The notes: generated by a model from the sequence alone, not told the origin. Positions 24,973-33,419 are shown, counted from the stretch's first letter. The stretch is 64,000 nt of DNA from Bacteroidales bacterium H4 (GCA_001701165.1 DAAP01000012.1:62001-126000), one strand, 5' to 3'. Program-made: numbers and translations.

Positions 24973-26436
24973 TCACTTGGCTGCTACCAATGCGCGGCGT
25001 GCTTGCAGTTCCCAAGTACGGATACGGTCCTTGTACAAGTTGTTGTTGTTCATCTTAACGATGTCGAGGGCGGCATCGGAGTTGTCTTCCCAGCGACGGC
25101 ACAGGTATACAACATCGTATACACGACCTATCTGGAAGTGACGCGAGAAGGCCAGACCCAGAGCATAGTCTTCACCATAGGAGGTATTGGGCACGTGGAT
25201 TTCGCGCAATACGGGAGTATAGAATGCTCGGGGAGCGCCCAAACCATTGATGCGCAGTGCGTTGTTGCGGCCGTTCTCCGGAGTCCATTCTTTGTGGTCG
25301 ATTACGCCCGGCGGTATGGGGTTTTTGTCGATGTCCGTAAGCATGTATGTACCTACAACCATGGCGCACTTTTGCTCGTAGAAGGCTGTAACCATCTTGG
25401 CCAAGGTGTTCTCATCGGAATATACGTCATCGCTGTCCAGCTGCACGGCAAATTTGCCGCACTTGGGATGCTGTACACCTGCATTCCAGCAACCGCCGAT
25501 GCCCAGATCATCGCGCTGAGGCACGATGTGTACCAGACGTGGGTCGTCCTTGAACTCGTCGATAGCCTCGGTGGTACCGTCTGTCGAGTGGTTGTCAATG
25601 ACGATGAGGTTGAAGGGGAAGTCGGTCTTTTGGGACAGGACGCTGCGTATAGCATCGCGGATAGTACGAATGCGGTTGCGCACGGGGATGATCACAGAAG
25701 CCTCGTATTCGAAGTTGCCCTTGTTGAAGTCGATTTCATCAAATTTAGGCTCGAGGTATCCTCCTACAGCTTTGAGGTGCGCGGTGCAGGCCTTTTCCAT
25801 TTCGATTTGGACGCCGCGGTTCTTGGGATCTACATAATCAAATATTTTATCGCCGCTCTTACGATTGTCAACGGTTACATCGCTGTAGAGGTATTCGTTG
25901 ATGTGTACGATGGGTGCTATGCGGCTCAGACGCAGACGCAGGTCGTAGAGACCGGCAGCTGTGTAGTGTACATCGATACCGGCGGCAGCCTTCTTGAGGA
26001 CCTCGGTGTTAAAGAAGAGCACCGAGCCAAAGTTGAAGTCGTCGCGGAGCGAGCCTTCCTGATAATCGATGACCGGAGCATTGCTCTTTTTGCCTTCGAT
26101 GACAGTGTACGAGTCGGCATACATCATACCGGCCTTGGAATCTCCGGCCAAGCGCACAAAGCGGTCAAGGGCAAAGTATCCCATCACGAGGTTGTTGTAT
26201 TTGGTGTACAACAGTGTGTAGGGTGCCTTGGCGGCCTCGGCAATCTTGAGCATGGTATCCGAGGAGTTGAGCGCATCGATGTGCACCATGGTGCAGCCTT
26301 CTACAGCGGTGGCTGCGGCATCGGTGGCTAGCAGATAGATGTTGTTGACTAAGGCGCTTTCGCGAAGTCCGTCGATGGTGGCTTTGGCCTGGGCAGCATC
26401 AACGTACGGAATGAAGCAGTCTATTGCTTGTCTCAT
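24973..26436 (-). CDS. Two-domain glycosyltransferase, GT2-type catalytic half
   Basis: 487 residues, cytoplasmic. The first about 215 residues form a GT-A-like domain without a clear catalytic motif (RQAIDCFIPYVD at the start). The second half is a canonical GT2 domain: ASVIIPVRNRIRTIRDAI, then DNHSTDGTTEAID, and the metal-binding DSDD near residue 332. The C-terminal GEDYALGLAFSR resembles the acceptor-site ED motif. The two halves may be an ancient duplication in which only the second is active. Its sugar and acceptor are unknown. It is next to the DUF4922 gene in the murein cluster, which is unexpected for a purely catabolic locus. Confidence 0.85.
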   Translation of the reverse strand: MRQAIDCFIPYVDAAQAKATIDGLRESALVNNIYLLATDAAATAVEGCTMVHIDALNSSDTMLKIAEAAKAPYTLLYTKYNNLVMGYFALDRFVRLAGDSKAGMMYADSYTVIEGKKSNAPVIDYQEGSLRDDFNFGSVLFFNTEVLKKAAAGIDVHYTAAGLYDLRLRLSRIAPIVHINEYLYSDVTVDNRKSGDKIFDYVDPKNRGVQIEMEKACTAHLKAVGGYLEPKFDEIDFNKGNFEYEASVIIPVRNRIRTIRDAIRSVLSQKTDFPFNLIVIDNHSTDGTTEAIDEFKDDPRLVHIVPQRDDLGIGGCWNAGVQHPKCGKFAVQLDSDDVYSDENTLAKMVTAFYEQKCAMVVGTYMLTDIDKNPIPPGVIDHKEWTPENGRNNALRINGLGAPRAFYTPVLREIHVPNTSYGEDYALGLAFSRHFQIGRVYDVVYLCRRWEDNSDAALDIVKMNNNNLYKDRIRTWELQARRALVAAK

Positions 26437-26513
26437 AGGGATAATATTTTATAAATGATTTTTTGGATGTTTCTATGTATTGTAGCGTTTATTTGACCTT
26501 TATCCTCTCTACT

Positions 26514-26567
26514 TTCCTAAGGTCCTTAGGGTCTTTAATGTCCTAAAACTCTTAGTCTCTTAGGATG
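26514..26567. repeat. Diverged 9-nt tandem repeats in an intergenic gap
   Basis: About six units of roughly 9 nt built on the theme TC(C/T)TAAGG/TCTTAGG (tcctaagg, tccttaggg, tctttaatg, tcctaaaac and so on). The gap between the amidase stop and the glycosyltransferase start is 184 bp. A similar array occurs at 33373-33419. Confidence 0.55.
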
Positions 26568-26620
26568 TTTGGACGCTTATGATTCGGAGGCTGTCACTAT
26601 ATCATTTTCAATGTGGGGTA

Positions 26621-29600
26621 TCAACGTTTCTTTGTTTTTTTGGCCGGAGCTACTGCAACCTTGGTTAAGGGTTCGAAGAAGCGGAGCACGCGATTCATAA
26701 GGGCTGTACGGGCTTCGGCATCGGAGATGGTCTCGAAGGGGAAACCAATGACCACAGTGCGGTATGCACCGTTGTCAAAGGCTGTACCGGCTACGAGATT
26801 GTTCTCGCTGTAGCGCAGGAAGGTGCAACCTTTCTTAGCATCGGGGGCGTAGAAGGAGTCCGGTGACTCGGCTGCATAGCTCTCGGCGTTGAGCGTAACG
26901 TGGAAGGGGTATGTCGCTTCGGCATTGAGCCGGTCAAAGCGTGTCTGTACCTGGTAAGCGCTGCCTTCGACAGTGGCCTGGCCTACTCGCCAGTGGTATC
27001 CGAGAACTTCGGTAGCAAAACGTTGGTCGCGCTCGGCCGTTTCCTTGCTCGAGAATGGATTGTCCCATAAGTCTGTAGCCACAAACGCCCCGCTGACAAA
27101 GAAGGATGTTCCGGCCTTGGTCATAGCTTCGATTTTGCTCTGAAGAGCCGTATCAAAAGTCTTGTAGCGTGTGCCATAAACTCCGCGACCTTTGGCTATC
27201 TCTTTCTGCTTGCCCAAGATGAGGTCTACCACACGAGCATCGTCTTTGCTTACAGGACGGGAAGCGAAGGCTGAAGCACTGCTGCTTGTAAAACCGTAGC
27301 CGGCTTCGCGCACGGCTTGTCCGTGGATGTAAATATAGTCGTAAGTGTTGCCGGCCAAGACTTTGTCTTCGTAATTGGCTCGCGAAGCACCAAATCCGGC
27401 TGCATCATCGTCCATCCACGGAATGTTGCGACGAAACTCAAAGGTACGACCTATGTAACTGATGTCCTGCATGTAGGGCACTCCGGAGTCGCGCTCGTCA
27501 TAAAAACCGGCAATGTCACCCGAGTCAAACCAATCGGGAGCACTCACGCGAGTGAAGCCGTTGACAATCTCAACACGCGGAACCTCGGGACGATGGCACA
27601 GAGCCACTACCATTGAGGGGAAGGACACGCCACCATCGTTGCCGGCGATGACACGGTAGCTGTGTATAGCGTCATCATTAACGGTGATATCGTAATAGGG
27701 TTTGGTAACGCGTGCTACTTTTACAAAGGCGCCGTCGCCTACCCTTTCTTCTATATTATAATATGTGGGAGTCGCCGTCGCTTCAAGTGTATCGATGGTA
27801 GCGACCCATGTCAAAGCATAGTGCCCGTCCTTGCCGGCTGCTGTCACAGCAATGTTGTGTACAGGCAGAGGTTGCACCACGTAATCGTAACCGTCGCGCG
27901 ATGCCAGAAATTGAAGCATACCTTTGTAGACGGCGCGCGATACGACAAAACGGAATTCGGGGTCAAGGCCGTACTTCATGTCCGCAAAATTCTGATGCGA
28001 AAGCAATTCGAGCAGCATACCCGGCACCTCGGGCACACGAGCCTCGTAGTAGGATTGATCCCACATGCCTCGGCGCGTCCAATTGGGTTCGAAAGTACGA
28101 CGAATGTCATTGGTGATATTGGTCATTACCAAATCGGTAAAGTCGCGCGAAGCGTAGCGCGAAGTGCCGTTGGCGTATTCGGTGCCGCGTTCTTGCCCAT
28201 CGGTGCAGTATATACCCAAGGTTCCTATAATCGAATCATTGAGCGTCGTACCCGCATCGGAATGCCATGCAAAGGATAAATCAACGGGTATACGCAGACC
28301 CTTGCTGTCGGGAAGCATGGATGACCCTCCGGTCAACCAATTGACCCATAGGCCGCGACAGCGGTAGTCATCGGTGTAATCATTGACGTTTTTAGATGGC
28401 GTATATACGCTGTCGGGAGCGCCTGCCCATTGCAACCAGTAGCGTGCACCCTCGGTAAAACGGGGATAACCGCTGGCAACGTATTCATAATCTATCGAAT
28501 CAAGTGGCTCAATGACCTTACGCGCCACATTGCCCATACCGCCACCTATCTTGACGGCATCGGCACTTATGGTGCTTCCGGCCTTGCCCGACAGATTGGA
28601 CAAGGTGACCACGGTCTGATGTCCGGCGGCAAGGTCGAAGTGCCCGAGGTATATCCATGTGCCACCACCCATAGACTGATTTACTGTAAAGTGGCGTGCA
28701 CCGCCTGCGGTATTAATGGTATAAGCTGCGTCCGTGGCCGAGGCATCGTCACTGACATACGAAACATATACCGCATAAGTGCCACGCTGCGGAATATTGG
28801 CCATCCAACGCACTTCCGAGGCTTCGGAGGCGTGGTCAACGGTGATGGCGCTCAAGGCTGTACCATCGCGGAAGGGATTATCGCCGTTGTGTAATTCGGT
28901 CTTGACATACCCGAAGCCGGGAGTCTGACCTGCAGTCCATGCACTGCCATACACCACCGCACCGGAGGCGTTGCCGCCATCATTGTCTATGATGATTTCG
29001 GTGGTATTGACATCTCGCTCGCGAGGGCTCATGACGTAAGCTCCCGCATTGCGAAGCATAGGCATCAGGAAGGGCATGACATAACTTTGGGTATACAAGT
29101 CTTCAACTGTCTGGAATATGCGGGCGCGCTGCCATTCCCAGCGATTGAGCTTGGGCTCGAAATACCATCCGTGGCTCTGCCACAACGCGATATTGCGGTT
29201 TTGCAATCCACGAGGTGCAACATCGGCATCGAGATCACTGACAAAAGGTGCCTTTTCGGTGGGTCCTATAACGCGCTTGGGCGCAAAAAGTATGAGGTTG
29301 TCCATGTTTGTACGAGACACTTCCTTGCCCGAACGGTCGCGGTCAATCACATACATTTCCACTCGATATCCATCATATTTCTTACCCATAGCGGTACACA
29401 CATCAGTCTTGATAGAAGCAAGATTGTCGGCACGCAAGGGTATGTAGGCGCAGTTTTCGTTACATTCCACACGCAATACGCGTGCGGCATCGTCGGCATC
29501 GACGCAATCTACTCTAATCGGACCGAGACCGCTGGTGCCGGGCAGATAGTTGCGCAGCACTGCTGCCGCAGCTGCTTTGGCATCCGCGCCAAGCTTTGCC

Positions 29601-29671
29601 GCAACGGAGTTATCGGCGCCCAAGACCGAGGCGAAAACAATTATCGTTGTGATTATAAATCGATTTACCAT
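26621..29671 (-). CDS. Secreted zinc amidase (Amidase_3-type) interrupted by a golvesin/xly-like domain, with a fibronectin-like C-terminal part
   Basis: 1016 residues with a signal peptide (about 1-25). Members are often labelled xanthan lyase because of the domain at about residues 225-380 (YTINTAGGARHFTVNQ, GGGTWIYLG, ADAVKIGGG), which is golvesin-C-like. The flanking parts read as one split N-acetylmuramoyl-L-alanine amidase: WQSHG (His167), ETVED-like TVEDL (Glu190), SFAWHSDAG (His470) and MLLELLSHQNF (Glu555). These match the two histidines and two glutamates of Amidase_3. A fibronectin type III-like segment (about 610-710) follows. It likely removes stem peptides from murein in the periplasm or at the cell surface and opens the salvage cluster. 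The catalytic assignment is mine and not established for this group. Confidence 0.75.
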   Translation of the reverse strand: MVNRFIITTIIVFASVLGADNSVAAKLGADAKAAAAAVLRNYLPGTSGLGPIRVDCVDADDAARVLRVECNENCAYIPLRADNLASIKTDVCTAMGKKYDGYRVEMYVIDRDRSGKEVSRTNMDNLILFAPKRVIGPTEKAPFVSDLDADVAPRGLQNRNIALWQSHGWYFEPKLNRWEWQRARIFQTVEDLYTQSYVMPFLMPMLRNAGAYVMSPRERDVNTTEIIIDNDGGNASGAVVYGSAWTAGQTPGFGYVKTELHNGDNPFRDGTALSAITVDHASEASEVRWMANIPQRGTYAVYVSYVSDDASATDAAYTINTAGGARHFTVNQSMGGGTWIYLGHFDLAAGHQTVVTLSNLSGKAGSTISADAVKIGGGMGNVARKVIEPLDSIDYEYVASGYPRFTEGARYWLQWAGAPDSVYTPSKNVNDYTDDYRCRGLWVNWLTGGSSMLPDSKGLRIPVDLSFAWHSDAGTTLNDSIIGTLGIYCTDGQERGTEYANGTSRYASRDFTDLVMTNITNDIRRTFEPNWTRRGMWDQSYYEARVPEVPGMLLELLSHQNFADMKYGLDPEFRFVVSRAVYKGMLQFLASRDGYDYVVQPLPVHNIAVTAAGKDGHYALTWVATIDTLEATATPTYYNIEERVGDGAFVKVARVTKPYYDITVNDDAIHSYRVIAGNDGGVSFPSMVVALCHRPEVPRVEIVNGFTRVSAPDWFDSGDIAGFYDERDSGVPYMQDISYIGRTFEFRRNIPWMDDDAAGFGASRANYEDKVLAGNTYDYIYIHGQAVREAGYGFTSSSASAFASRPVSKDDARVVDLILGKQKEIAKGRGVYGTRYKTFDTALQSKIEAMTKAGTSFFVSGAFVATDLWDNPFSSKETAERDQRFATEVLGYHWRVGQATVEGSAYQVQTRFDRLNAEATYPFHVTLNAESYAAESPDSFYAPDAKKGCTFLRYSENNLVAGTAFDNGAYRTVVIGFPFETISDAEARTALMNRVLRFFEPLTKVAVAPAKKTKKR

Positions 29672-29725
29672 TACTTTACATATTTCGGCAGAAAGCCTTA
29701 CGGCCTCCCATAGGGTTTATACCTA

Positions 29726-29733
29726 CAAAGATA
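29726..29733 (-). promoter_or_regulatory. -7 promoter element (TATCTTTG) of the murein cluster
   Basis: The minus strand reads TATCTTTG, an exact TAnnTTTG match, 55 bp upstream of the amidase ATG. It is the clearest promoter for the 12.8-29.7 kb gene string; internal promoters cannot be excluded. Confidence 0.7.
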
Positions 29734-29982
29734 CAGACTTTTTTTGGCTAAAGACACATATCATTATCTAAAAAAGTATGTAATCAACTAATTTTAATTA
29801 TCGGATACATATTTTTACATAAATCAGCACTATTTTCAACGTTTCGTCACCACCTCGCTTCAATCGACACACTCTCCCGAAAACGGACTGTTCCAAAGAC
29901 TCATTTTTACATATTCTCAATGCTGTATCACATATCAAGTTGTATCCTGTCATTTCAAGTTCCTTAATCCAAATAAAATTCG

Positions 29983-29990
29983 TACCTTTG
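29983..29990 (+). promoter_or_regulatory. -7 promoter element (TACCTTTG) for wecC
   Basis: Exact TAnnTTTG match 117 bp upstream of the wecC ATG. The predicted start point lies in the first arm of the hairpin at 29992-30031. Confidence 0.68.
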
Positions 29991-29991
29991 C

Positions 29992-30031
29992 GCCACACTA
30001 AGCACGCACGCGCAAAAGCGCCGAGTGTGGC
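29992..30031 (+). promoter_or_regulatory. Hairpin at the 5' end of the wecC leader
   Basis: Outer stem gccacact/agtgtggc (29992-29999 and 30024-30031) with an inner gcgc-aaaa-gcgc hairpin. It begins at or just after the predicted transcription start and could stabilise the leader or be a regulator-binding palindrome. Confidence 0.5.
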
Positions 30032-30106
30032 ATAACCTATGACTTGCCGCAGCCGGCACTGCCAAGCTGCATAATATCGAATATACAAAACAAAACATAA
30101 CATTTT

Positions 30107-31312
30107 ATGAAAGCCTGCTTCATGGGATTGGGCTACATCGGACTGCCCACCGCTATCATTGCCGCCAAACACGGCGTCCACGTCATCGGCGTGGACATCA
30201 ACGCCGACGTTGTCGCACAGACAAACGCCGGACATCTTCACATCATCGAACCGGGACTGGGTGACCTGCTGCGCGATGTCGTAGCAAACGGAAGCCTGCA
30301 TGCACAGACCGCTCCCGAAACCGCCGATGCATTTTTCATCGTAGTGCCCACGCCCTTCAAAGGCGACCACCAACCCGATGTAAGCTATGTCGAAGCCGCC
30401 ACTCGCGCCGTCATTCCATGCCTCAAAGAAGGCGACCTCTTTGTCATCGAGTCCACTTCGCCCGTAGGCACCACCGAGGCTATGGCCGAAATCATCTTTG
30501 CCGAGCGACCCGAACTCAAAGGCAAGATATACATAGCATACTGCCCTGAACGCGTCCTGCCCGGCAACGTTATTTACGAACTGGTGCACAACGACCGCGT
30601 TATCGGGGGCATCGATGAAGCTTCCACAAAAAAAGCCCAGGCTTTCTACGCACAGTTTGTCCAAGGAACTCTGCATCCCACCAACGCCCGCACCGCCGAA
30701 ATGTGTAAGCTCACCGAAAACTCGTCACGCGACGTGCAGATAGCTTTCGCCAACGAGCTGTCCCTGATATGCGACCGCGCAGGCATAAATGTCTGGGAAC
30801 TTATCGCCTTGGCAAACAAGCACCCGCGCGTCAACATCCTGCAACCGGGTTGCGGCGTAGGAGGACACTGCATCGCAGTCGACCCCTACTTCCTTACCGC
30901 AGCATTCCCCGAGGAAGCGCAGATTATTGCACAGGCACGCGCCATCAACAACCATAAGGCCGATTGGTGTGCACTCAAGACCATCAACGCCATTCTCCGC
31001 TTCAACAACGAACACCACCGTCGTCCGGTTGTGGCCATGATGGGCGTGGCCTTCAAGCCCGACATCGACGACTTGCGCGAGAGCCCGGCACGCCATATCA
31101 TCGATGCCGTAGTCGCAGAGAAACCCGATGCCGAGATCCTGGTAGTCGAGCCAAACGTACCCTCGCACCCCGTATACAAGCTCACCAACTACCGCGAAGC
31201 CTACGACCGCGCCGATATAGTCGTGTTCCTCACCGCACACACGCCCTTCAAGGGTCTGCCCCAACGCGAGGACAAGGTTATACTCGACTTCTGCGGCATC
31301 TTCAAGAAATAA
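30107..31312 (+). CDS. wecC: UDP-N-acetyl-D-mannosamine dehydrogenase
   Basis: 401 residues. NAD-binding Rossmann motif GLGYIGLPTA at residues 7-16. Central domain with FVVPTPF-like and ESTSPVGTTE motifs. The catalytic cysteine lies in GCGVGGHCIAVDPYF (about residues 247-261). It oxidises UDP-ManNAc twice to UDP-ManNAcA using 2 NAD+. UDP-GlcNAc 6-dehydrogenases look similar, but the wecB and wecG genes right after it favour the ManNAcA pathway. wecG starts 5 bp downstream. Confidence 0.9.
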   Translation: MKACFMGLGYIGLPTAIIAAKHGVHVIGVDINADVVAQTNAGHLHIIEPGLGDLLRDVVANGSLHAQTAPETADAFFIVVPTPFKGDHQPDVSYVEAATRAVIPCLKEGDLFVIESTSPVGTTEAMAEIIFAERPELKGKIYIAYCPERVLPGNVIYELVHNDRVIGGIDEASTKKAQAFYAQFVQGTLHPTNARTAEMCKLTENSSRDVQIAFANELSLICDRAGINVWELIALANKHPRVNILQPGCGVGGHCIAVDPYFLTAAFPEEAQIIAQARAINNHKADWCALKTINAILRFNNEHHRRPVVAMMGVAFKPDIDDLRESPARHIIDAVVAEKPDAEILVVEPNVPSHPVYKLTNYREAYDRADIVVFLTAHTPFKGLPQREDKVILDFCGIFKK

Positions 31313-31317
31313 CATCT

Positions 31318-32073
31318 ATGACTCAGACACAAGGCAACGACAGCGCACGCGCGGTCGTCGGCAAAAACGCCGACGACCGCGTGAACCTGCGCGGAGTCAA
31401 AGTACACGCCTTCGACTCGGCCGAAAGCCTTATGGATTATGCCGATGCATATCCCGGAATACTCGTGGCCGTCAACGCCGAGAAGATCTTGAACGCCAAC
31501 GCCACCACCCTGCCTATAATCAACAACAACATCGCATATTGCGACGGCTCGGGAGCGGTACTCGCCGCTCGACAAAAAGGAGCCAAAGACGCTGTCAAAA
31601 TAGCCGGGTGTGAGCTGTGGCTGCACATCATCGACAGACACCACGCCGACCGCACATTCTACATCGTTGGAGCCACCCCGGAAGTACACGCCAAGACCAT
31701 AGAAGGCCTGCGCCAACGCTATCCCGACATACGCATCGTAGGACACCGTGACGGATACATCCGCGACGATGCCCAACGAGAGGCTCTCATAGACGATGTA
31801 GCCGAAAAAAAACCGGATATAGTATTCGTCGCCATGGGCTCGCCTAAGCAGGAAATACTTATGGCCGATATGCAGCGCCGACAGCCTAAAGCCATATATC
31901 AGGGCTTGGGCGGAAGCTTCGACGTCTTCACCGGCACAGTGGCACGCGCACCTCGCTGGTGGATAGACCACAATCTCGAATTTGCATATCGTCTCATACG
32001 CCAGCCTCGGCGAATCACACGCAACTTCAAATTCATCCGCTACGCCTGGTGGCTGCTTTGGCACAAATTCTGA
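31318..32073 (+). CDS. wecG: WecG/TagA/CpsF-family N-acetylmannosaminuronyl transferase
   Basis: 251 residues from the ATG at 31318, 5 bp after wecC; the longer open frame upstream is a shadow of wecC. Family motifs are present: VNAEKILNANAT, DGSGAVLAARQ, and FVAMGSPKQE with the conserved Lys-Gln-Glu. It ends with a basic, membrane-associated tail (FIRYAWWLLWHKF). It should transfer ManNAc or ManNAcA to a lipid-linked GlcNAc on the cytoplasmic face, as in enterobacterial common antigen or teichoic acid linkage units. ManNAcA is favoured by wecB and wecC on either side. Confidence 0.88.
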   Translation: MTQTQGNDSARAVVGKNADDRVNLRGVKVHAFDSAESLMDYADAYPGILVAVNAEKILNANATTLPIINNNIAYCDGSGAVLAARQKGAKDAVKIAGCELWLHIIDRHHADRTFYIVGATPEVHAKTIEGLRQRYPDIRIVGHRDGYIRDDAQREALIDDVAEKKPDIVFVAMGSPKQEILMADMQRRQPKAIYQGLGGSFDVFTGTVARAPRWWIDHNLEFAYRLIRQPRRITRNFKFIRYAWWLLWHKF

Positions 32074-32206
32074 CAACCGGACACCGAACAGTACAACAAC
32101 CTGAGCCCGACAATCGACAATCGAGGTATCCCACCGCCCAATCCGTCAGTCATATATGTTCCTCCAAGTTATGACACGGAATAAGACAACACAAATTCCA
32201 GCCGAT

Positions 32207-33373
32207 ATGAAAAAGAAAATAATGCCCGTCTTCGGCACACGCCCCGAAGCCATCAAAATGGCACCTCTGGTCAAAGCACTCGAGGCCGCCTCGGACCGCT
32301 ACGACACCGTGGTAACCGTCACCGGCCAACACCGAGAGATGCTCGACCAGGTCCTCGGACTATTTGAAATAGTACCGCAACACGATCTTGATATCATGCG
32401 GCCGGGTCAAGACCTCTTCGATGTCACCATACGCATCCTCGATGGCATGCGTCAGGTTTTGGCCGATGAGAAACCCGACCTGGTGCTGGTACACGGCGAT
32501 ACAGCCACCTCCACTGCTGCCGCACTCGCCGCATTCTACTGCCGCATACCTGTGGGACACGTCGAAGCCGGATTGCGCACGGGCGACATTTACGCCCCAT
32601 GGCCCGAAGAAATGAACAGACGCCTCACCGGCCGTCTGGCCACCATGCACTTCGCACCAACCGAAGCGGCTCGTCTCAATCTTCTGCGCGAGAACGTCGA
32701 TTCTTCGGCAATCACCGTCACGGGCAATACTGTCATTGACGCCTTGGACATCGTAGTATCCAAGCTAAAAGCCGATGCCGAATTGCGCACATCCACCGCC
32801 AAATTGCTCAAGGAACGCGGATACGACACAGCACGACTCAACGACGGCACACGGCGTCTGGTACTCATAACCGGACACCGACGCGAAAACTTCGGCGACG
32901 GCTTTCTCGACATATGCCACGCCATACGCGACCTCGCTGCCAAATATCCCGACGTCGATTTCGTATACCCCATGCACCTCAACCCCAATGTCCGCCGACC
33001 CATCGCACAAGTATTCCCCAAAGAAGACTCACCGGCCAACGTCTTCTTTATCGAGCCGTTGGACTACCTACCCTTTGTATACATGATGACACGCAGCCAC
33101 ATCATACTCACCGACAGCGGTGGCATCCAAGAGGAAGCTCCATCGCTGGGCAAACCGGTACTGGTGATGCGTACCGTCACCGAGCGCCCCGAAGCCCTCG
33201 AAGCCGGCACAATACACCTGGTAGGCACTGACCGAGCCAAAATCGTCGACACTGCATCGCTGTACCTCGACGACGAAGACGAATACCAACGACACGCATC
33301 CATAGCCAATCCCTACGGAGACGGCAAAGCATGCAGCCGCATCATCGCATACATCGACAGCCACCTCCGATAA
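32207..33373 (+). CDS. wecB: UDP-N-acetylglucosamine 2-epimerase (non-hydrolysing)
   Basis: 388 residues from the ATG at 32207 (MKKKIMPVFGTRPEAIKMAP), which places the family opening at the N terminus; a start at 32156 would add an unusual 17-residue leader. Other motifs are GHRRENFG and DSGGIQEEAPSLGKPVLVMR. It interconverts UDP-GlcNAc and UDP-ManNAc in the cytoplasm and supplies WecC. It lies 133 bp after wecG. The gene end abuts a short 9-nt repeat array. Confidence 0.92.
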   Translation: MKKKIMPVFGTRPEAIKMAPLVKALEAASDRYDTVVTVTGQHREMLDQVLGLFEIVPQHDLDIMRPGQDLFDVTIRILDGMRQVLADEKPDLVLVHGDTATSTAAALAAFYCRIPVGHVEAGLRTGDIYAPWPEEMNRRLTGRLATMHFAPTEAARLNLLRENVDSSAITVTGNTVIDALDIVVSKLKADAELRTSTAKLLKERGYDTARLNDGTRRLVLITGHRRENFGDGFLDICHAIRDLAAKYPDVDFVYPMHLNPNVRRPIAQVFPKEDSPANVFFIEPLDYLPFVYMMTRSHIILTDSGGIQEEAPSLGKPVLVMRTVTERPEALEAGTIHLVGTDRAKIVDTASLYLDDEDEYQRHASIANPYGDGKACSRIIAYIDSHLR

Positions 33374-33419
33374 AGGGCTCAAAGACCTTAAAGGCCCTAA
33401 GGCTCTTAAAAGTCCCTAC
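33373..33419. repeat. Diverged 9-nt tandem repeats after wecB
   Basis: Roughly five units of about 9 nt (ctcaaagac, cttaaaggc, cctaaggct, cttaaaagt and so on) fill the space between the wecB stop codon and the methyltransferase start. They share the theme of the array at 26514-26567. Confidence 0.55.

Larger units (their letters stand above)
29672..30106. other. Intergenic region with divergent promoters
   Basis: 435 bp between the divergent amidase and wecC genes. It holds a -7 element in each direction (29726-29733 minus and 29983-29990 plus), an AT-rich middle and a hairpin at the predicted wecC transcript start. Open frames across it have no recognisable product. Confidence 0.7.

Noticed and set aside
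24940..26331. Long plus-strand open frame (463 codons) opposite the glycosyltransferase gene
   Set aside because: It mirrors the minus-strand GT2 gene codon for codon and shows no recognisable motif; the minus-strand product has clear GT2 motifs.
26621..29671. Annotation as xanthan lyase
   Set aside because: The similarity comes from the golvesin/xly-like domain; the flanks carry amidase-type His/Glu residues and no lyase motif was seen.
29798..30676. Minus-strand frame of 292 codons overlapping wecC
   Set aside because: It is a shadow of wecC with a Cys/Val/Gly-rich composition and no family motif.
30964..31317. Extended start for the wecG frame inside wecC
   Set aside because: The upstream part has the low-complexity Arg/Pro/His composition of an out-of-frame shadow; the family begins after the ATG at 31318.
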